DNA of 64,000 nucleotides from Saururus chinensis (Eukaryota; Streptophyta; Magnoliopsida; Piperales; Saururaceae): the NCBI GenBank assembly GCA_035235625.1, contig CP141143.1, positions 1,408,501-1,472,500 on the forward strand, read 5' to 3'. Made by a program: the position numbers and the translations under genes. A model generated the notes under the pieces. The model saw nothing but the letters and a program-made list of their open reading frames with translations. It was not told the DNA's origin and searched no databases. Below are positions 1 through 12,107 of the stretch, piece by piece. Numbering within the stretch: the stretch's first letter is position 1; the number at the start of each line of letters is the position of its first letter.

Positions 1-1189
1 ACAAGAAATTTGTTATAAACTAAAAGTATATGTATATAACAAGTTTCATATTTACATTATACAAAAGAAGTGTATGAAATACACTTGTCAATCCAAAAGG
101 CTCTATTTACATCAAAAAGTGTAGCGACTACACTTGACAACTGTAAACCACACCAAGCACAACCATACATTTGGCAACTGTAACTAAAAACAAGCACAAC
201 CCCGAGCATTCAGACGTTTAAGGAAAAAATTTCCTATATGGGCACCGGAAGAAGTAGTGTCTGTCCTTCTCACAGATAGTGCATAGTTCAGGTAATGGTT
301 CTGTGTATCATGGGCACTGACAGAAGTAATGCCCTCTCTACTCACACAGTACACAGATTTCTGGCAGTTGATCTGTGTACCATACTATGCTTTTCCCCTA
401 TCTCCCCACCGTGCACTTTCTGCTTCTGCCATTTCTTCCGCTTCTGGAGGTAAGAGGTTCAAGTCGACGTCTCTCATAGGGTTATGTATTTCTTCCCCCC
501 TAATAATATTCTCCCTCACCGCTTCCTCTTCTAGGACTACCATCATCCCCTCTTCGCCCACATTTTCTATTATCTCACCCTCCTCTGCCTCTGGGACATT
601 AATTATCATGTCATTCCAATAATACTGGTCATCCATTGGATCTACCCCCAATGGTTCTTCCACCGGATTCTCGTCTAATGGTTCCTCTTCTATTAGATCC
701 TCCTCCATTGGGTCTTCCTCCCCTGGATCCTCCTCTAATAGGTCCTCCTCCACTGGATCCTCTTCCGACTAGTCTTCCTCACTGTCCTCAATCTTGATAG
801 TCGAGTCAGAAATGTTGATTACAACATCTACCTCATCTATTGAGAGGGGAGAGTCAGGAATATTAACTATTTCATGAACATCGTCACTATTCTGGGGAAG
901 GGCAGTAGTAATTTCTGAATTGGTTGAGAAGTCTGCCATAGTGTACTTCTTTTTTGGCTTTTCTTGGTGGTGGTTTCCGGGCTGACATAGGATATAAAGA
1001 GCCCGAAATAAGTTTCATTTTCAATTTTCCCATCAACTGAATTATCATTCAAAACACAAAATATTTTAAAACACAAAATAAAATATATCATTGTATCAAG
1101 CAAACATTGAATATAATTACGACGATATTATATCTATAGATATCTATATAGATTTTGCTATAACTGCTCTACGACTAGTGGAGTCAAGT
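1..1189 (-). mobile_element. LTR-element fossil, internal 5' region with acidic open frame
   Basis: This is the internal part of an LTR retroelement on the minus strand, directly downstream of the primer-binding site at 1190-1201. It runs off the left edge of the window. The region shortly after the PBS (roughly 330-940) contains Glu/Asp-rich open frames. The largest (385-753) has imperfect EEDP/EEDL repeats and ends with a DLNLLPPE stretch. I do not recognise this protein; it is not an obvious gag, since no zinc knuckle is visible. A short direct repeat (around 241-300 and 308-370) lies at the left. The element is broken at least once and is treated as a fossil. The family is probably Ty3/Gypsy, inferred only from its LTR type; no pol gene is in the window. 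Confidence 0.55.
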
Positions 1190-1201
1190 GCTCTGATACC
1201 A
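1190..1201 (-). other. Primer-binding site (initiator Met tRNA type)
   Basis: Read on the minus strand the 12 bases are TGGTATCAGAGC, the complement of the plant initiator methionine tRNA 3' end, which many plant LTR elements use to prime reverse transcription. The site lies 2 bases from the LTR edge at 1204, the normal spacing, and fixes the orientation of the fossil as minus. Confidence 0.8.
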
Positions 1202-1203
1202 AG

Positions 1204-3850
1204 TGTGGCATCCGTCAATTAATAATATATGCCATAATATGCATATTTAATTGTCCGCTCGACACGTGCTATATTACACGTAAAACCGAACATGACGGCT
1301 GACCTTCTGGACAGAATACAAACATATAATACTTGGAGTTGACACACAGCTAATATTACATATAACTACAAAACAGGACCTAGTCCAACTACACCGCATG
1401 TAGAGCAATTATATTACAAAATATAGGCCTATCAAGCCTTTTATAACAATCATAATATTACAAAATATTGATAAAAATTGAAACTATGCAGACATTTCCT
1501 CCGTAGACACCTCCAGATTGGTTTTACTACCTGTAGAGTCTGAGGTTGGGTGAATATTTTTATACTCAGTAGGTGGAATTAAAATCTAATTTAATGCTAA
1601 GTAAAACACCATAATAATTTCTGCAAAACAGATTTAGAAATAATTTCGGAAAAACACTGGTTCGTTCGATGACGATAAATCTAAATCCATGATACCGAAC
1701 AACGTTCCTTCGATGCTCATGGGGCAACCGGAAGCTCAGAAGGCAGGAGTTTTCCCATGATACTCCATACCTATATGCGCGCCAGATACCAATCATTTCT
1801 TCGGTACGTATTCAAAAAATGTTATAATTCTACGTTTAACCCTAGAATTATCTAGACAACACAAATATCCTGACATAAATTAGGGTATATAAAACATAAC
1901 AAGTGTATAACATTTTTCAAAAAACTCAAGCACATGAGCATAACAGAATAAAAACGATGCATTAAAGTCAAGCACATGAGCAGAGCATAAGCTAGAGTTT
2001 AAGACCCCCTACCTTATAATTGGGGTGTAAAGTTTGTAGTTGTAAAGAGCTTGTATGAAAATTTTGGCCCCATCACAGCGTCCGACACCTTGGATTTAGT
2101 TAGAAATGTCTTTTGGACGGGTCGAATCGGACTTAAAACGGCTCAGAACGGAGGGTCAAAAGTTTTAGCTGTGGTAGAAGTGAATAGTAAAAATGAAATG
2201 GGAAGGTATTTATAAAAGGAGCATATTGTGCGACATGTGACGCGTGTCCACCACGCGTCGTGCGGTGGCACCGCGCATGGCACGCGATTACCACACGGGT
2301 TTGCACGGTAGCACGAAACCCGACACGTGGGTTTCGCGTGTCGCTGATAAGTATGAAATTTATATCCATTTTATATGCCTTTTTACCTTATTTGCTAGTA
2401 TAGATTAGGTTAATTTAGAGTTAATTATAGTTTATTTAGATTAAGATAAATATTAGTATTTTAGTTTAATTATTAATGATTTTGTAGTTATTAGTTGTTT
2501 AGACATGTATTTAAATCAAGTTGGAATTTTAATTACATTATACATGTCTAAAGTATGATATTTTATGTTTTGTAGGTAAAGAGCGCTTATCGAAGTACTT
2601 GGACGATGTTTGAAATGCTTAAAAATAGTCTTCACATGCTTTAAAGTGATTTGGACAACTTTTCGGAGTTATAAACAAGTTAGAAATTAATATGGACACG
2701 AAGGAAAGCTTAATGAACAGAATATGAACAGTCCGGAAAAATAGAAACACTGTAGCCGATCGATTGGAGTCACTTACCGATCGATCGGGATAACGTGAAT
2801 TCAAATGAAAATACAGTGTAGCCGATCGATCGGGCATGCAGGGTGATCGATCGGCATAACGTGCAGTTTCCTAGTTTGACCCAAATTTCAATCCTTTTCA
2901 TATTGGACTTCTTCCTATGGAACTTATGCCTATAAAAAGACATATTTGGCTTAGAATTAGGGGATTCCAGTAGATTTTAGGAAGAGAAAAAGGAAGAAGA
3001 AGATGGAAGAGAATTCAAAGCTTTCAATGGAGATTCAAGTGCTTTCTTCTACCATGGAAGGCTAGACTTTTCTTTTACTTAGGAGTTGATGAAGCTATAG
3101 ATAAGTTTCAGTTTCTTTTCTTTTTAATTTAGATCTCAGTTGTGAATGATGACAATTGTATGATATGGATTTCCTTTTTAATAGAAGAGCTTTTAATGTT
3201 TATTCAAGTCTATGTTGATTTATTGTCTTGTAGATGATAGATTGATATGGTTTTGATATTTGCATCGATTCTAATTTCTGTGATTTAGATGAGATGGTCA
3301 TACAATAGTTTTAATGTTCAGATAATTAATGACTTGGATGAGTTATACTAAGATTAGACGGGTCATGCCTATAGCTAGTTTAGTGTAGATGATTCGTGCT
3401 ATTGTCGAAGATAGTTCATGCCATGGAAGTTAATTAATGATTCTTTTTGAAGTAATTCTAGCTTGTAGCTGAGAATACTTGTTCATGTTCACACTAGATT
3501 TAGATTAAAAGTTAAGGAATTGTTATGGTTTTATAGTGGATTCAATTTCCTAAGTAATTTCCATCAAATTAATCTCTTATTTTAAACTAGTTGATTTATT
3601 TTCTTTACCTAATTAAAGTTTAAGTTTGATTTAGTTTTTAATCAGCAAATTTCTCTTTAGATTTAGTAATAATCCATCCATCCCTGAGGTTCGACAACCC
3701 TTAAATACTTATCCTAGTACAATTACCTTGTACACTTGCAAAGGGTTTAATTATAAACGATCAGTCGCGCGGATGCGTAAAAAATAACAAGTTATTTATT
3801 TAATTGAAGGGTTTTACGTCAAATGGATGAGGTTTTACGTCTAAAATAAC
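1204..3850 (-). mobile_element. 5' LTR of minus-strand retroelement, interrupted by a nested solo LTR
   Basis: The LTR begins (plus-strand reading) with tgtggcat next to the PBS. It shares an ordered set of landmarks with the solo LTRs at 5197, 9772 and 12108, here reversed: a CTACTGAGTA...ACTCACCC block (about 1545-1575), a CCCCATGAGC block with a GCGCGCC word (about 1715-1785), a TATA-like tatttataaaag (about 2210) and a CpG-rich stretch (about 2230-2345). It is split at 2345-3763 by a younger solo LTR. Its far edge beyond 3769 could not be fixed, so the right coordinate is approximate. Confidence 0.5.
2345..3763 (+). mobile_element. Solo LTR (1.4 kb) with perfect target duplication
   Basis: The element starts TGATAAGT and ends ACGATCA, with matching TGAT/ATCA termini. 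It is flanked by the perfect 5-bp duplication gtcgc (2340-2344 and 3764-3768). Its 3' part has the phrase ccctgaggttcgacaaccc followed by ttgtacacttgcaaagg, which I associate with LTR ends of the Athila/Tat Gypsy group; that assignment is from memory and tentative. No internal region remains, so it is a solo LTR left by LTR-LTR recombination, nested in the older LTR at 1204. Confidence 0.8.
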
Positions 3851-5105
3851 AAGTTATTCTTCCCCTAGGTTGAAATGATTGAGAGTATTTATTTATTGAG
3901 ACTTCTATAGTTTGCTCCAGGTTGGTCATGACAGTTGTGATGAGGGATTTTTGGTATTTTCTGGTATTTGAGATGTGAGGGATAGGTAACAAGCAACAAG
4001 CGATAGGTAGCATATTTTGATTGGTTGCATTGTTTTATCATCGTGTGATGAGTCTTTATATTCATTTGCACCATATTGTCATATAAGACTTGTGATGGAA
4101 ATGCTAAGACTTATTTGCACAAGTTTTTTCGTAAAGACTTTTCTTTGAATGAACTCATGTGTTAAGGTATTGATACAAGTGATTTCAAATCCTTACTAAG
4201 TTTATACTCACCATTTCTTGCTTTTGGGAATCCTTTGGGGGTGTAATGGTATCACGCAGGTACTCACAACAACTTGTTTTACAAGCAAAATGATAATTGA
4301 GGAGCAACTGAGTGGGGGATTACGATTTGATAAGGTATAATTAGTTGGAAATGAATGAAGAGTCATTATAAGCTTCGTATTACTTGATAGTGTTTCATTC
4401 CTAGTTAGTAGTTTCATTTCATTAGTTTGAGGCATATGTTTATGTCATTATATTGTTACACTAGTATATGGATATGTAATCATAGTTATGATAAAAATAG
4501 TTATATTTCCTTTTTATATTATTCTCCTAGTTGTTTTTTTAGTAAAGCGATGGGTCAACTGTGCAATTCCAATCTAATTCAAGGTTGTGTTAGGAATTGT
4601 TGCATCTTCTAGCCAGTTTTGGGTCAGGGGCGTGGCATTCACAAAGTTCAAAACTCTCAATTCCAAAGAAATAACAATGGTAAAACCTTCCACCAAAGAC
4701 AGAAAAGAGTCCAAGAAGAAAGCTCTACTCACCATGTTCTCTAAAGATTTCTTTTTCAAAGCATCCTTTCCATTCAAAGGAGTTTGCAAGAAAATATTAT
4801 TTCAATCCCAAGGAGTTCGCAAGGAGTTTAAAAATAGAAGAAGTTACACAAATCAAAGGAAAGAAGTTCTCAAGCTTGAAGACAAGACATAGAAAGGAGG
4901 AATCCTTGCATGTGATATTTTTATTTACCTTCTTTTATTTTTTAATACATGTAGTCATCTTTTGACAATTTTAATATTCTTGTCATTTCTCTACTTCCAA
5001 TTTGTCTAATATTTTGTTATTTAATTGAAGGATTTGATAAATCGGTTAATCACCACTACTCTATCCCAATTTTAAATAGTAATAGTGATTGGGCAAGATA
5101 GGGTC
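3851..5105. other. Non-genic stretch, unclassified
   Basis: This 1.2-kb AT-rich region has no recognisable gene. The open frame at 4587-4892 is lysine-rich, has no known domain and contains a short repeated phrase (about 4772-4830), so I do not call it a gene. It may be degraded element sequence belonging to the LTR fossil at its left. Confidence 0.4.
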
Positions 5106-5112
5106 GTGTGTA

Positions 5113-5147
<35 letters not shown>
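5106..5147. repeat. (GT)n(TA)n microsatellite
   Basis: A compound dinucleotide run, GT-rich then TA-rich, lies about 50 bases left of the solo LTR at 5197. Confidence 0.9.
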
Positions 5148-5148
<1 letters not shown>

Positions 5149-5196
5149 AAAGAGGTTTTTCTCTATCTTTTACAAGGAAGGATTATATGATATATT

Positions 5197-6831
5197 TGTA
5201 ATGACCCTAATTTCTAACACGATCTTCTTACATATTTTGTTTATAATTTTCTTAAGTTTTAGTTAGAGCTCGTGAAGACGAGCGTAACGAGTCTTAAAAC
5301 GCGAAGATCAGAGGTCGGGAGCAAAAGTTACGACCTCGGGGAACGTGGTCGACCGGCGGGACCCACTTTCGAAATTTAAGTGGATTGGTTCTTAAATAGT
5401 CTTGTATCGTAGGGCTCGTGAATACGAACTCAACGGTACCAAGAACGCGCAAATCGGAGTTCGGGATAGGAAGTTACGATTTTTGGAATTTTTGGATTTT
5501 TTTAAATTAAAAATAATATTTTATTTTTTTCGGCGCGGCGCGACTCGGCGCAGCGCAACACGCGGCATGTGCCGCGCGGCGCGCGCCGAACGCGCGACGA
5601 ACCGCGCGTTCGTCACGCGCGAACATGGTTTCGCCGGCGCCAGGGGGCGCCGGCCGGTTTGTGGCGGCGCCGGTGGACGCCCGCCTGTTCCGGCGGCGGC
5701 GCCCACCGGAATATTCCCCTCCACCGCCTATTTATACCCTTTCCGGCCACTTCTTCACCCACATCCGATTTTCAGCCCCCTTCACTGTTTTCACCATTCC
5801 CGACCCGTTTTAAGTCCGATTTTCACGTTTCAAGACTCGTTTCCTACTAATTCAAGGGTGCTCTACGCACCGGAAGCATTACTTTCTCGAGATGACCCCT
5901 CTAAGACCTCGAAAAACGTGCCCCTTCCCTAATCTTCTTTTTTCATCTTTTTACTGTTTCTGGGTCATTCCTAAACCTTTTTAACCCGTTCCAAAGCCCT
6001 ACCCTAGTAAATCAAGGGCGTCTACGCGTTGGAGTGGTTATTCTGCTGAAATTCTCGCTCAAAGGCTGATATATTAAGGCGGGATTCTCTTTACGCTACG
6101 AGGAGATTTTGCACGTGTTATAGGTAGGTAGTTTTAAATTCTAATCGTATGCCGAGATTTTGACTCGCTAAAGTCTTACTAAAAGTTTTTCTGTTACTTT
6201 ATGAAAACAAAAGCTCTGACTTCAAAATCATCTCCTCCTTTCGAAAATTTCTCCGAGTTTTGGGCAATCGTGCCGTCTGGATAGTTCTCGGTTCTTCGGA
6301 GCTAAGAATTATTATGATTTTGGATACCGCCAAATTTGGCATCTGGCGCGCACAGGATTGGGATGTCATGGGTAAATCCCTTCCTTTCAGTCTCGCGTCG
6401 CCCCATGGGCGCGGGTGTAAGTCGTTTGGTATCGCGACGTTCTGTGATCGTGTTTTCAGATTTTCCGAAGGATTTCCAAAAAGAAAAATGGCATGTGCAC
6501 GAAGCATATTCTTAGAACTTAATTCGACCTACTGAGTATAAATTTACTCACCCACCCTCAGACTCTGCAGGTGTTTCACTCAATTCTGAAGGAGTCGACG
6601 AAGGGTTTCCTTAAATTACAAGTTTTGTATTACTGTTTTTGTATTTATGTAAATTATTGTATTGACCAATGTACAAAGGCACGTGATGCCTAATTTTGGA
6701 CAATCTTTGTATAATACAAAGTATGTTGTAATTACTGTTTTAGTACACGGTGATCCTTGGCAATTGTAATTAAATTTTGTTACGTTTTCAAAAATTGTTT
6801 TCTTTTATTCGAAAATACGAGGAGCGTTACA
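5197..6831 (+). mobile_element. Solo LTR (1.6 kb) with perfect target duplication
   Basis: It starts TGTAATGACCC and ends GGAGCGTTACA (TGTAA/TTACA termini) and is flanked by the perfect 5-bp duplication atatt (5192-5196 and 6832-6836). Internal landmarks in order are a very CpG-rich block (5530-5710), a TATA-like tatttatac (about 5729), the GCGCGCACAGG word (about 6347), CCCCATGGGC, and CTACTGAGTA...CTCACCCACC (about 6529-6557). The order is the same as in the copy at 12108, so the two belong to one family, probably Ty3/Gypsy. Overlapping open frames in the CpG block reflect composition, not genes. Confidence 0.8.
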
Positions 6832-6884
6832 ATATTCGCTTATCTTGTGCATAGCGAAACAATCGAAATCCCCCCACAAAGAGG

Positions 6885-7225
6885 AGATGACTGAGGAGGA
6901 AAAGGGGAGAAGGATATAAGGAAGGGAAGAGGAGGGAAGGAGAGAGAGAGGAGAGGAGAGGGGAGGAAGAGGAAGAGGAGGGGAAATAGAGGAGGAAAAA
7001 GAAGAGGAGGATGAGGTGGCAGAAGAAGGGAGGAGGAGAAGGCGATGGTGGAAGAGGAGGTGAAGATGAAGTCAGTGACAAAGACAACGAAGTTGGTGGT
7101 GGAGGTGGCAGAGTCGAAGCCTAAGAAAGGTCCTTTTTAGTCAATTCAAGCTAAACTGACCAAAAAAGATTTCTGAATGCATCTATTCTCCCCCCCCCCC
7201 CTCTCCAAATAAAAATTGCTCTTGC
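6885..7225. repeat. Purine-rich (GA/GGA) low-complexity tract ending in poly-C
   Basis: About 200 bases consist almost only of G and A on the plus strand, followed by mixed sequence and a run of about 10 C at 7190-7201. The open frame on the complementary strand is only Ser/Pro/Leu low complexity. Confidence 0.75.
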
Positions 7226-7919
7226 TTTGTAACGCCCGAGATTTTTCCTACATTTTCCTCAAAATTCACGAAATTTTTTTGCAATATAACTGCTATAAAT
7301 TGGGAAAAATGACGAATATGAAACCTATGAAAACAGTTTTATAATTTAAAACATAACACATTAATCATTTTCCCATCCAATTTTTTTACTCATTTGATTA
7401 AACATCGTACGACCAAACCAAACATCCTTAGGCGCTACTCAAAAATAAACGTATAGATAAATTGCTATGATCATAGACTTTAAATACAAATCTCTCCCAT
7501 ACATCTCTAAGTGCAAGTCCCATAACAGTCCACAGTCTAATCCAAACAAAAGTCCAAAATATATAAACATCTTAATTCTCGTCTCACCCAATACATTGGA
7601 TCGTGGCACAAATAATACTCGCAGTGAGTCAAGTATATACCTAAGTCAAAGAGAATCAATCCACCATGGAAACGAGTATCCATCTCCAAGAGTTCTCCGC
7701 ACAAACTTGCAAAAGCCTCCTGAACAACGGGGCTAAAAAATAGGGTAATGAGTATTTTCATACTCAGTAGGAAAATACCCACTAGGGGATAAATAGTGAA
7801 CTCTGTAAATTCATATATAAATGTGTCCATGCAACTCAAACATGAAGCAAGCAGGCATATCATAATCATGCTCATACGCATATAATTACGCATATCATCA
7901 TGCCAAAATCATACCATCA

Positions 7920-8320
7920 ACCGATCTTACACATACACTCTTAATCAAAGTCATACAAACTTACTCGTACCACCGTATGCTTACTCAAACAACTTACACA
8001 TGCTTGTACGACCTTACTCGTACAATCATATGCTTACATTTACTCATATGACCTTACTCGTACAGTCATATGCTTACTCATACAACTTATACATACTTAT
8101 GTGACCTTACTCATACAATCATATGCTTACTCATATAACTTACACATATTTGTACAACTTTACTTGTACAATCTTACTCAAAATCATGCACTTACTATCT
8201 TACTCAGAAACATACTCTTACAATTGTACTCATACTCACACTCTTATAGTCATACACATAATCATACTCTTACAGTTGTACTCATAGTCATACTCTTACA
8301 GTCGTACTTATACTATTGAC
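7920..8320. repeat. Degenerate minisatellite (ttactcatac-type units)
   Basis: Imperfect tandem units built on words such as cttactcgtacaatcatatg and acttacacatac continue for about 400 bases inside the long LTR. Open frames here (Leu/Tyr/Ser repeats) are products of the repeat. Confidence 0.8.
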
Positions 8321-8534
8321 CACTGAAGCTCATTACAACTAATAAGCTCCAACGTCGAAATGGAAAAGAATGTCACTAGGGCATCACCTTAACCTCCAGG
8401 GAGTGACTAGATGTCATGGACTTTTCCGAAGGTAAGACACACCAATGCTCATGCGGCATAGGATCAAACAGGTAATGGCAAGTCCATGATACTACTTACC
8501 TGAGCGAGCAAACATAAACATTAACACCCACACA

Positions 8535-8880
8535 TAAGGGGGTCAAACAGTTACCCACCATAATGAGTCTTATAGTGCCATAGAATTGCCCACCATAATG
8601 GGTCTTATAGTGTCAGTGTCACTCTTAGGCAGAAATCATACAATGTCACTCTTGGGCAGAATCATACAGTGCTATTCTTGGGCAGAATCATACAACGCTC
8701 TCAATAGAGCATCAAACGTCTGGGCTTAATACAACACGTAGACCAAATAAAAAACATACATCTCTCTCAACAGAGCATTAGATATCTGGGTTTCATATAA
8801 CACACATACTAAATTGGAAACATATGTCTCTCTCAACAGAGCATCAAATGTATGGTGCTCTATACAGCACACAAACAACA
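8535..8880. repeat. Local tandem duplications inside the long LTR
   Basis: Three sets of imperfect repeats follow one another: cacca-taatg-gtcttatagtg (twice), a unit with cttgggcagaatcataca (three times), and a longer unit with ctctcaacagagcat (three times). They match in arrangement the minisatellite just upstream. Confidence 0.7.
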
Positions 8881-9654
8881 TCCAACATGATAAACACCAT
8901 GGCAAGACATGAGAAATGCTTAGCCGACTCATTATCGACATGCTCAAACACAGAACTTAATCTGTTGAACCCTCAGGTCTCAAACTCACAATGCAATCAT
9001 TAGCTTTCTTATAATTGAAGTTGAATTAAGTAAATTATGCAGTACAATTATGCCACACAAGCACTCAAGCATACCATGCTCCACTGATCAAACCGAAGCT
9101 GAGCCCGATCTGAAACCCTAGTTCATCAAGGCAACAGACTTTACTTAACCCATCCATATCATCATAACTCATCGTACATCAAATCCTTACAATCTTACAT
9201 ACTCCGCCATCTACCTTATGACCAAAACATCTTACACAAATGTCATCAAACTAAGCTCCTTATAGCTAAACCCAGTTATCACCCTGTTACTTATACCTCA
9301 CTTATTATGCTTACTTTTTTTTTTTATAATTTGTAGTTATACTTGTACAATTATGCACACTCTTACTATCTGACAATCCCCCAACATGTGCTCTGATCCA
9401 AAACAATCCACTCCAATCCTTGCCCGTCATACTCGTATCCTTTGTCATCCATGATACGCTTACACATCCATATCCAAATCCATACCAAACACTGTCAATT
9501 CTTACCATTCATAGCTCATACCTTTGCCTACATGTACATACACATATCCATCGCATAGGCAAATAGCCATCATATATACATATGTCTATCACACATACGT
9601 ATAACATATACATACTTTTATACATATGTAGCTTACAAACATGCTCACTAACCA

Positions 9655-9771
9655 TCACCAGCGCATACATACACATACAAAGCTTACCAACAAATACGCT
9701 AGCCATCACTAGCACATACTCAATCCACATACGAAGCTTAACAACAAACACGTTAGCCATCACTAGCACAT
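9655..9771. repeat. Minisatellite array, left part
   Basis: Units of about 50 bases carry cgaagcttaccaacaaacac and agccatcactagcacata. The array is interrupted at 9772 by a solo LTR and resumes near 11505. Confidence 0.8.
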
Positions 9772-11505
9772 TGTAACGACCCGTTTTTCAGTTTTGCCTA
9801 ACCCGAGATGTTAAGGGTAATTTAGTAATTTAAAATTAGTGTTAGGGGGTTTCATTAGGTAAAATCCCTGTATCCGGGTAGAGCTCGGAGTAACGAGTGT
9901 AACAAATCAAAGAACACATAAAACGGAGGCCGGAAATGAAAGTTATGACCTCAAGAAGCGTGCCACATAGGCGGGACCCACTTTAAAAGTGCGAGATAAC
10001 CTGCCCATGTGTGGTCTAGTTTCGAAGGGCTCATCGATACAAGTCTATCGGTACTAAAAATGCACGATTCTGACCTAAAAAAAATGTCATATGGGCGGGA
10101 TCCACTTTGAAAGTGCGGGATGACCTACCCATGTTTTGGTCTTATTTCGAAGGGCTCGTTGACACTAGTTCATCGGTATCAAGAGCGTGCGATTCCAACG
10201 TCAAGGTTGGAAGTTATCGCGTTTTGAGGTTAAGATATTATTTAAATAAAATAATATATTTCTGGATAGGATCAACGACGCAGTGAATAAGACTGACGAC
10301 AAAGCGGATTGGATTGCTAACAAAGCGGATAGGATTAATAGTGGATAAGATCTTGTTGACAAAGCGGATAGGATTAACAGTGTAAGCAGATAGGATTGAC
10401 ACGTGTCAACCTCACATCTATCCAATTCTTCTATAAATAGCATCCTTGACATCCAGAAAGAAATAGAAGAATTCTCTCCCACGTTTTCCTATTTCTCCCC
10501 CATGTTCAGAAACTTCTATTCTTCATTTCTCACTCATTTTACGTCTGAATCGAGCGATTCAAAAGGCGTTTCCTATTGAATTCAACATTCTGGACGCTGT
10601 GGTGGGGTCAGTTTCTTTATTTGAGGCTTCTACTATTACAAATTTTTAACCAAGGGTTAAGGTAGGAGACTTTAAACTCTAAACGTGTGCTTAGTATACC
10701 TTCTTTACGCATGATTTAGCATGATTAAGCTTATGTGACTGATTTATGGAAGACATGCTATGTATTGAACTATTTTAGCATGGATGTTATTGTGTTTGAA
10801 CGATGTGATGATTAATTCATGGGCTTAAGAACTCGGAATAATCATAGAGTGATGATGCCTGCCGAGAAAAATAATCGGCAAGTGGCGCGCACAGGGTAGA
10901 GCATCGTGGGAAAGCTCTGTCCCTAAGTGGCCCTCATTTGCCCCATGAGCGCCGAGGGTAGGCTGTAGGGTGTCGCGGCTTATGGATTTGTTGTGATTTG
11001 GAATTGTTGTGTTTTCTGCATAATTTATCTTGATAAAGGTTTCTAAAGAAAATGTTGTAGGGATTTCAAACAGATTTCTACTTAGCATCTCTGTTAGATT
11101 TTAAATCAACCTGCTGAGTATTTTAAAATACTCACCCACCCCCAGATTCTGCAGGTAATGCAGCGAGGGCGAAGGTGAAGGACGTGTAGTGTCCCAGATA
11201 TTTATCTGCTTTCTGATTTTGGAAAAAAATGTAAATTTATATGACTGCAGATTAAGGGCATGATGTGCCCGAAGACTTGTAAGGCTTGTAAAACTTCAAA
11301 CTCTACGAACCTAAGTCCATGGTTTGTGTGAAATATGTTATTATTAATATTTTGTTGTGCTATAACTCCGTGGTATGCCTATGATTAATATAAGGCATAT
11401 ATGACTGTGATCCGCATTGACGGCCGTCGTGTTTTGGACGCACATGTGTTGGCGGAGCATGTTGAACATTATGACGATATAAAAAGAAAAAAAAGAGATG
11501 GCCAT
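9772..11505 (+). mobile_element. Solo LTR inserted in a minisatellite (right edge approximate)
   Basis: It begins TGTAACGACCC within the minisatellite. Internal landmarks match the 5197 and 12108 LTRs: gcgggacccacttt (about 9972), TATA-like tataaatag (about 10432), GCGCGCACAGG (about 10886), CCCCATGAGCG (about 10939) and CTGCTGAGTA...CTCACCCACC (about 11111-11139). The right edge is uncertain because the terminal TTACA is not evident; the minisatellite is recognisable again from about 11505. A relative of the other two LTRs, more diverged. Confidence 0.6.
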
Positions 11506-11660
11506 CACACACATACCCAATCAACATACGAAGCTTACCAACAAACACGCTAGCCATCACTAGCACATAGCCAATCAACATACGAAGCTTACTAACAAAC
11601 ACACTAGCCATCACTAGCACATACTTAATCCACATACGAGCTTACCAACATACATACAAC
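11505..11660. repeat. Minisatellite array, right part
   Basis: About three units with acgaagcttaccaacaaaca and agccatcactagcacat continue the array seen at 9655-9771, showing that the array was split by the LTR insertion. Confidence 0.8.
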
Positions 11661-12107
11661 CCACATGCATGTCATATGCATTTCAACATGGCATAATATA
11701 TCCGCTTATATCATGCAAACAGATCATGATTTAGCATCCAATGCATTGAATCATACAATCCTAGCATGCTGCTATTCATTCAAAGAATGCTATCATGAAA
11801 TTACGAGTTCAAAGCTCTCCCACCTTGTAATCATGACGTTTGATGGCGAGCACATGACGGTGGCGGCATCAGCGACGGCAGAGTTGGCAGCCAAAAGCAT
11901 TGCCAAGTTGAAAGAACTGTTGTCTCAAGGATTTTAGGAAGTCCCGAAAATAATCGCGGCCAAACGGGGTGTTAGAAGTCAATGCAGCAAAATCCATGAC
12001 CAACGGCGGCACACGAGGGCGGCTGGAAGAAAGGTCAATCCAACATAATTAGCAATGCGACCAGATGTTGAGGGTGTACTCACTAAAGATCAGCCGACGG
12101 CTGAGAA

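Noticed and set aside
385-753. Acidic frame as a host gene.
   Set aside because: It sits just behind a primer-binding site and LTR in the right orientation, so it belongs to the LTR fossil.
4587-4892. 101-codon lysine-rich plus-strand frame.
   Set aside because: No homology recognised, no splice or promoter context, and it contains an internal short repeat. Not supported as a gene.
5402-5932. 176-codon open frame on the plus strand.
   Set aside because: It lies in the CpG-rich block of the solo LTR at 5197-6831, where all frames are open because of base composition. No domain is visible.
7920-8340. Regularly repeated units suggesting a CRISPR-like array.
   Set aside because: Units are degenerate and contiguous without unique spacers, in a plant nuclear repeat. 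It is a minisatellite.
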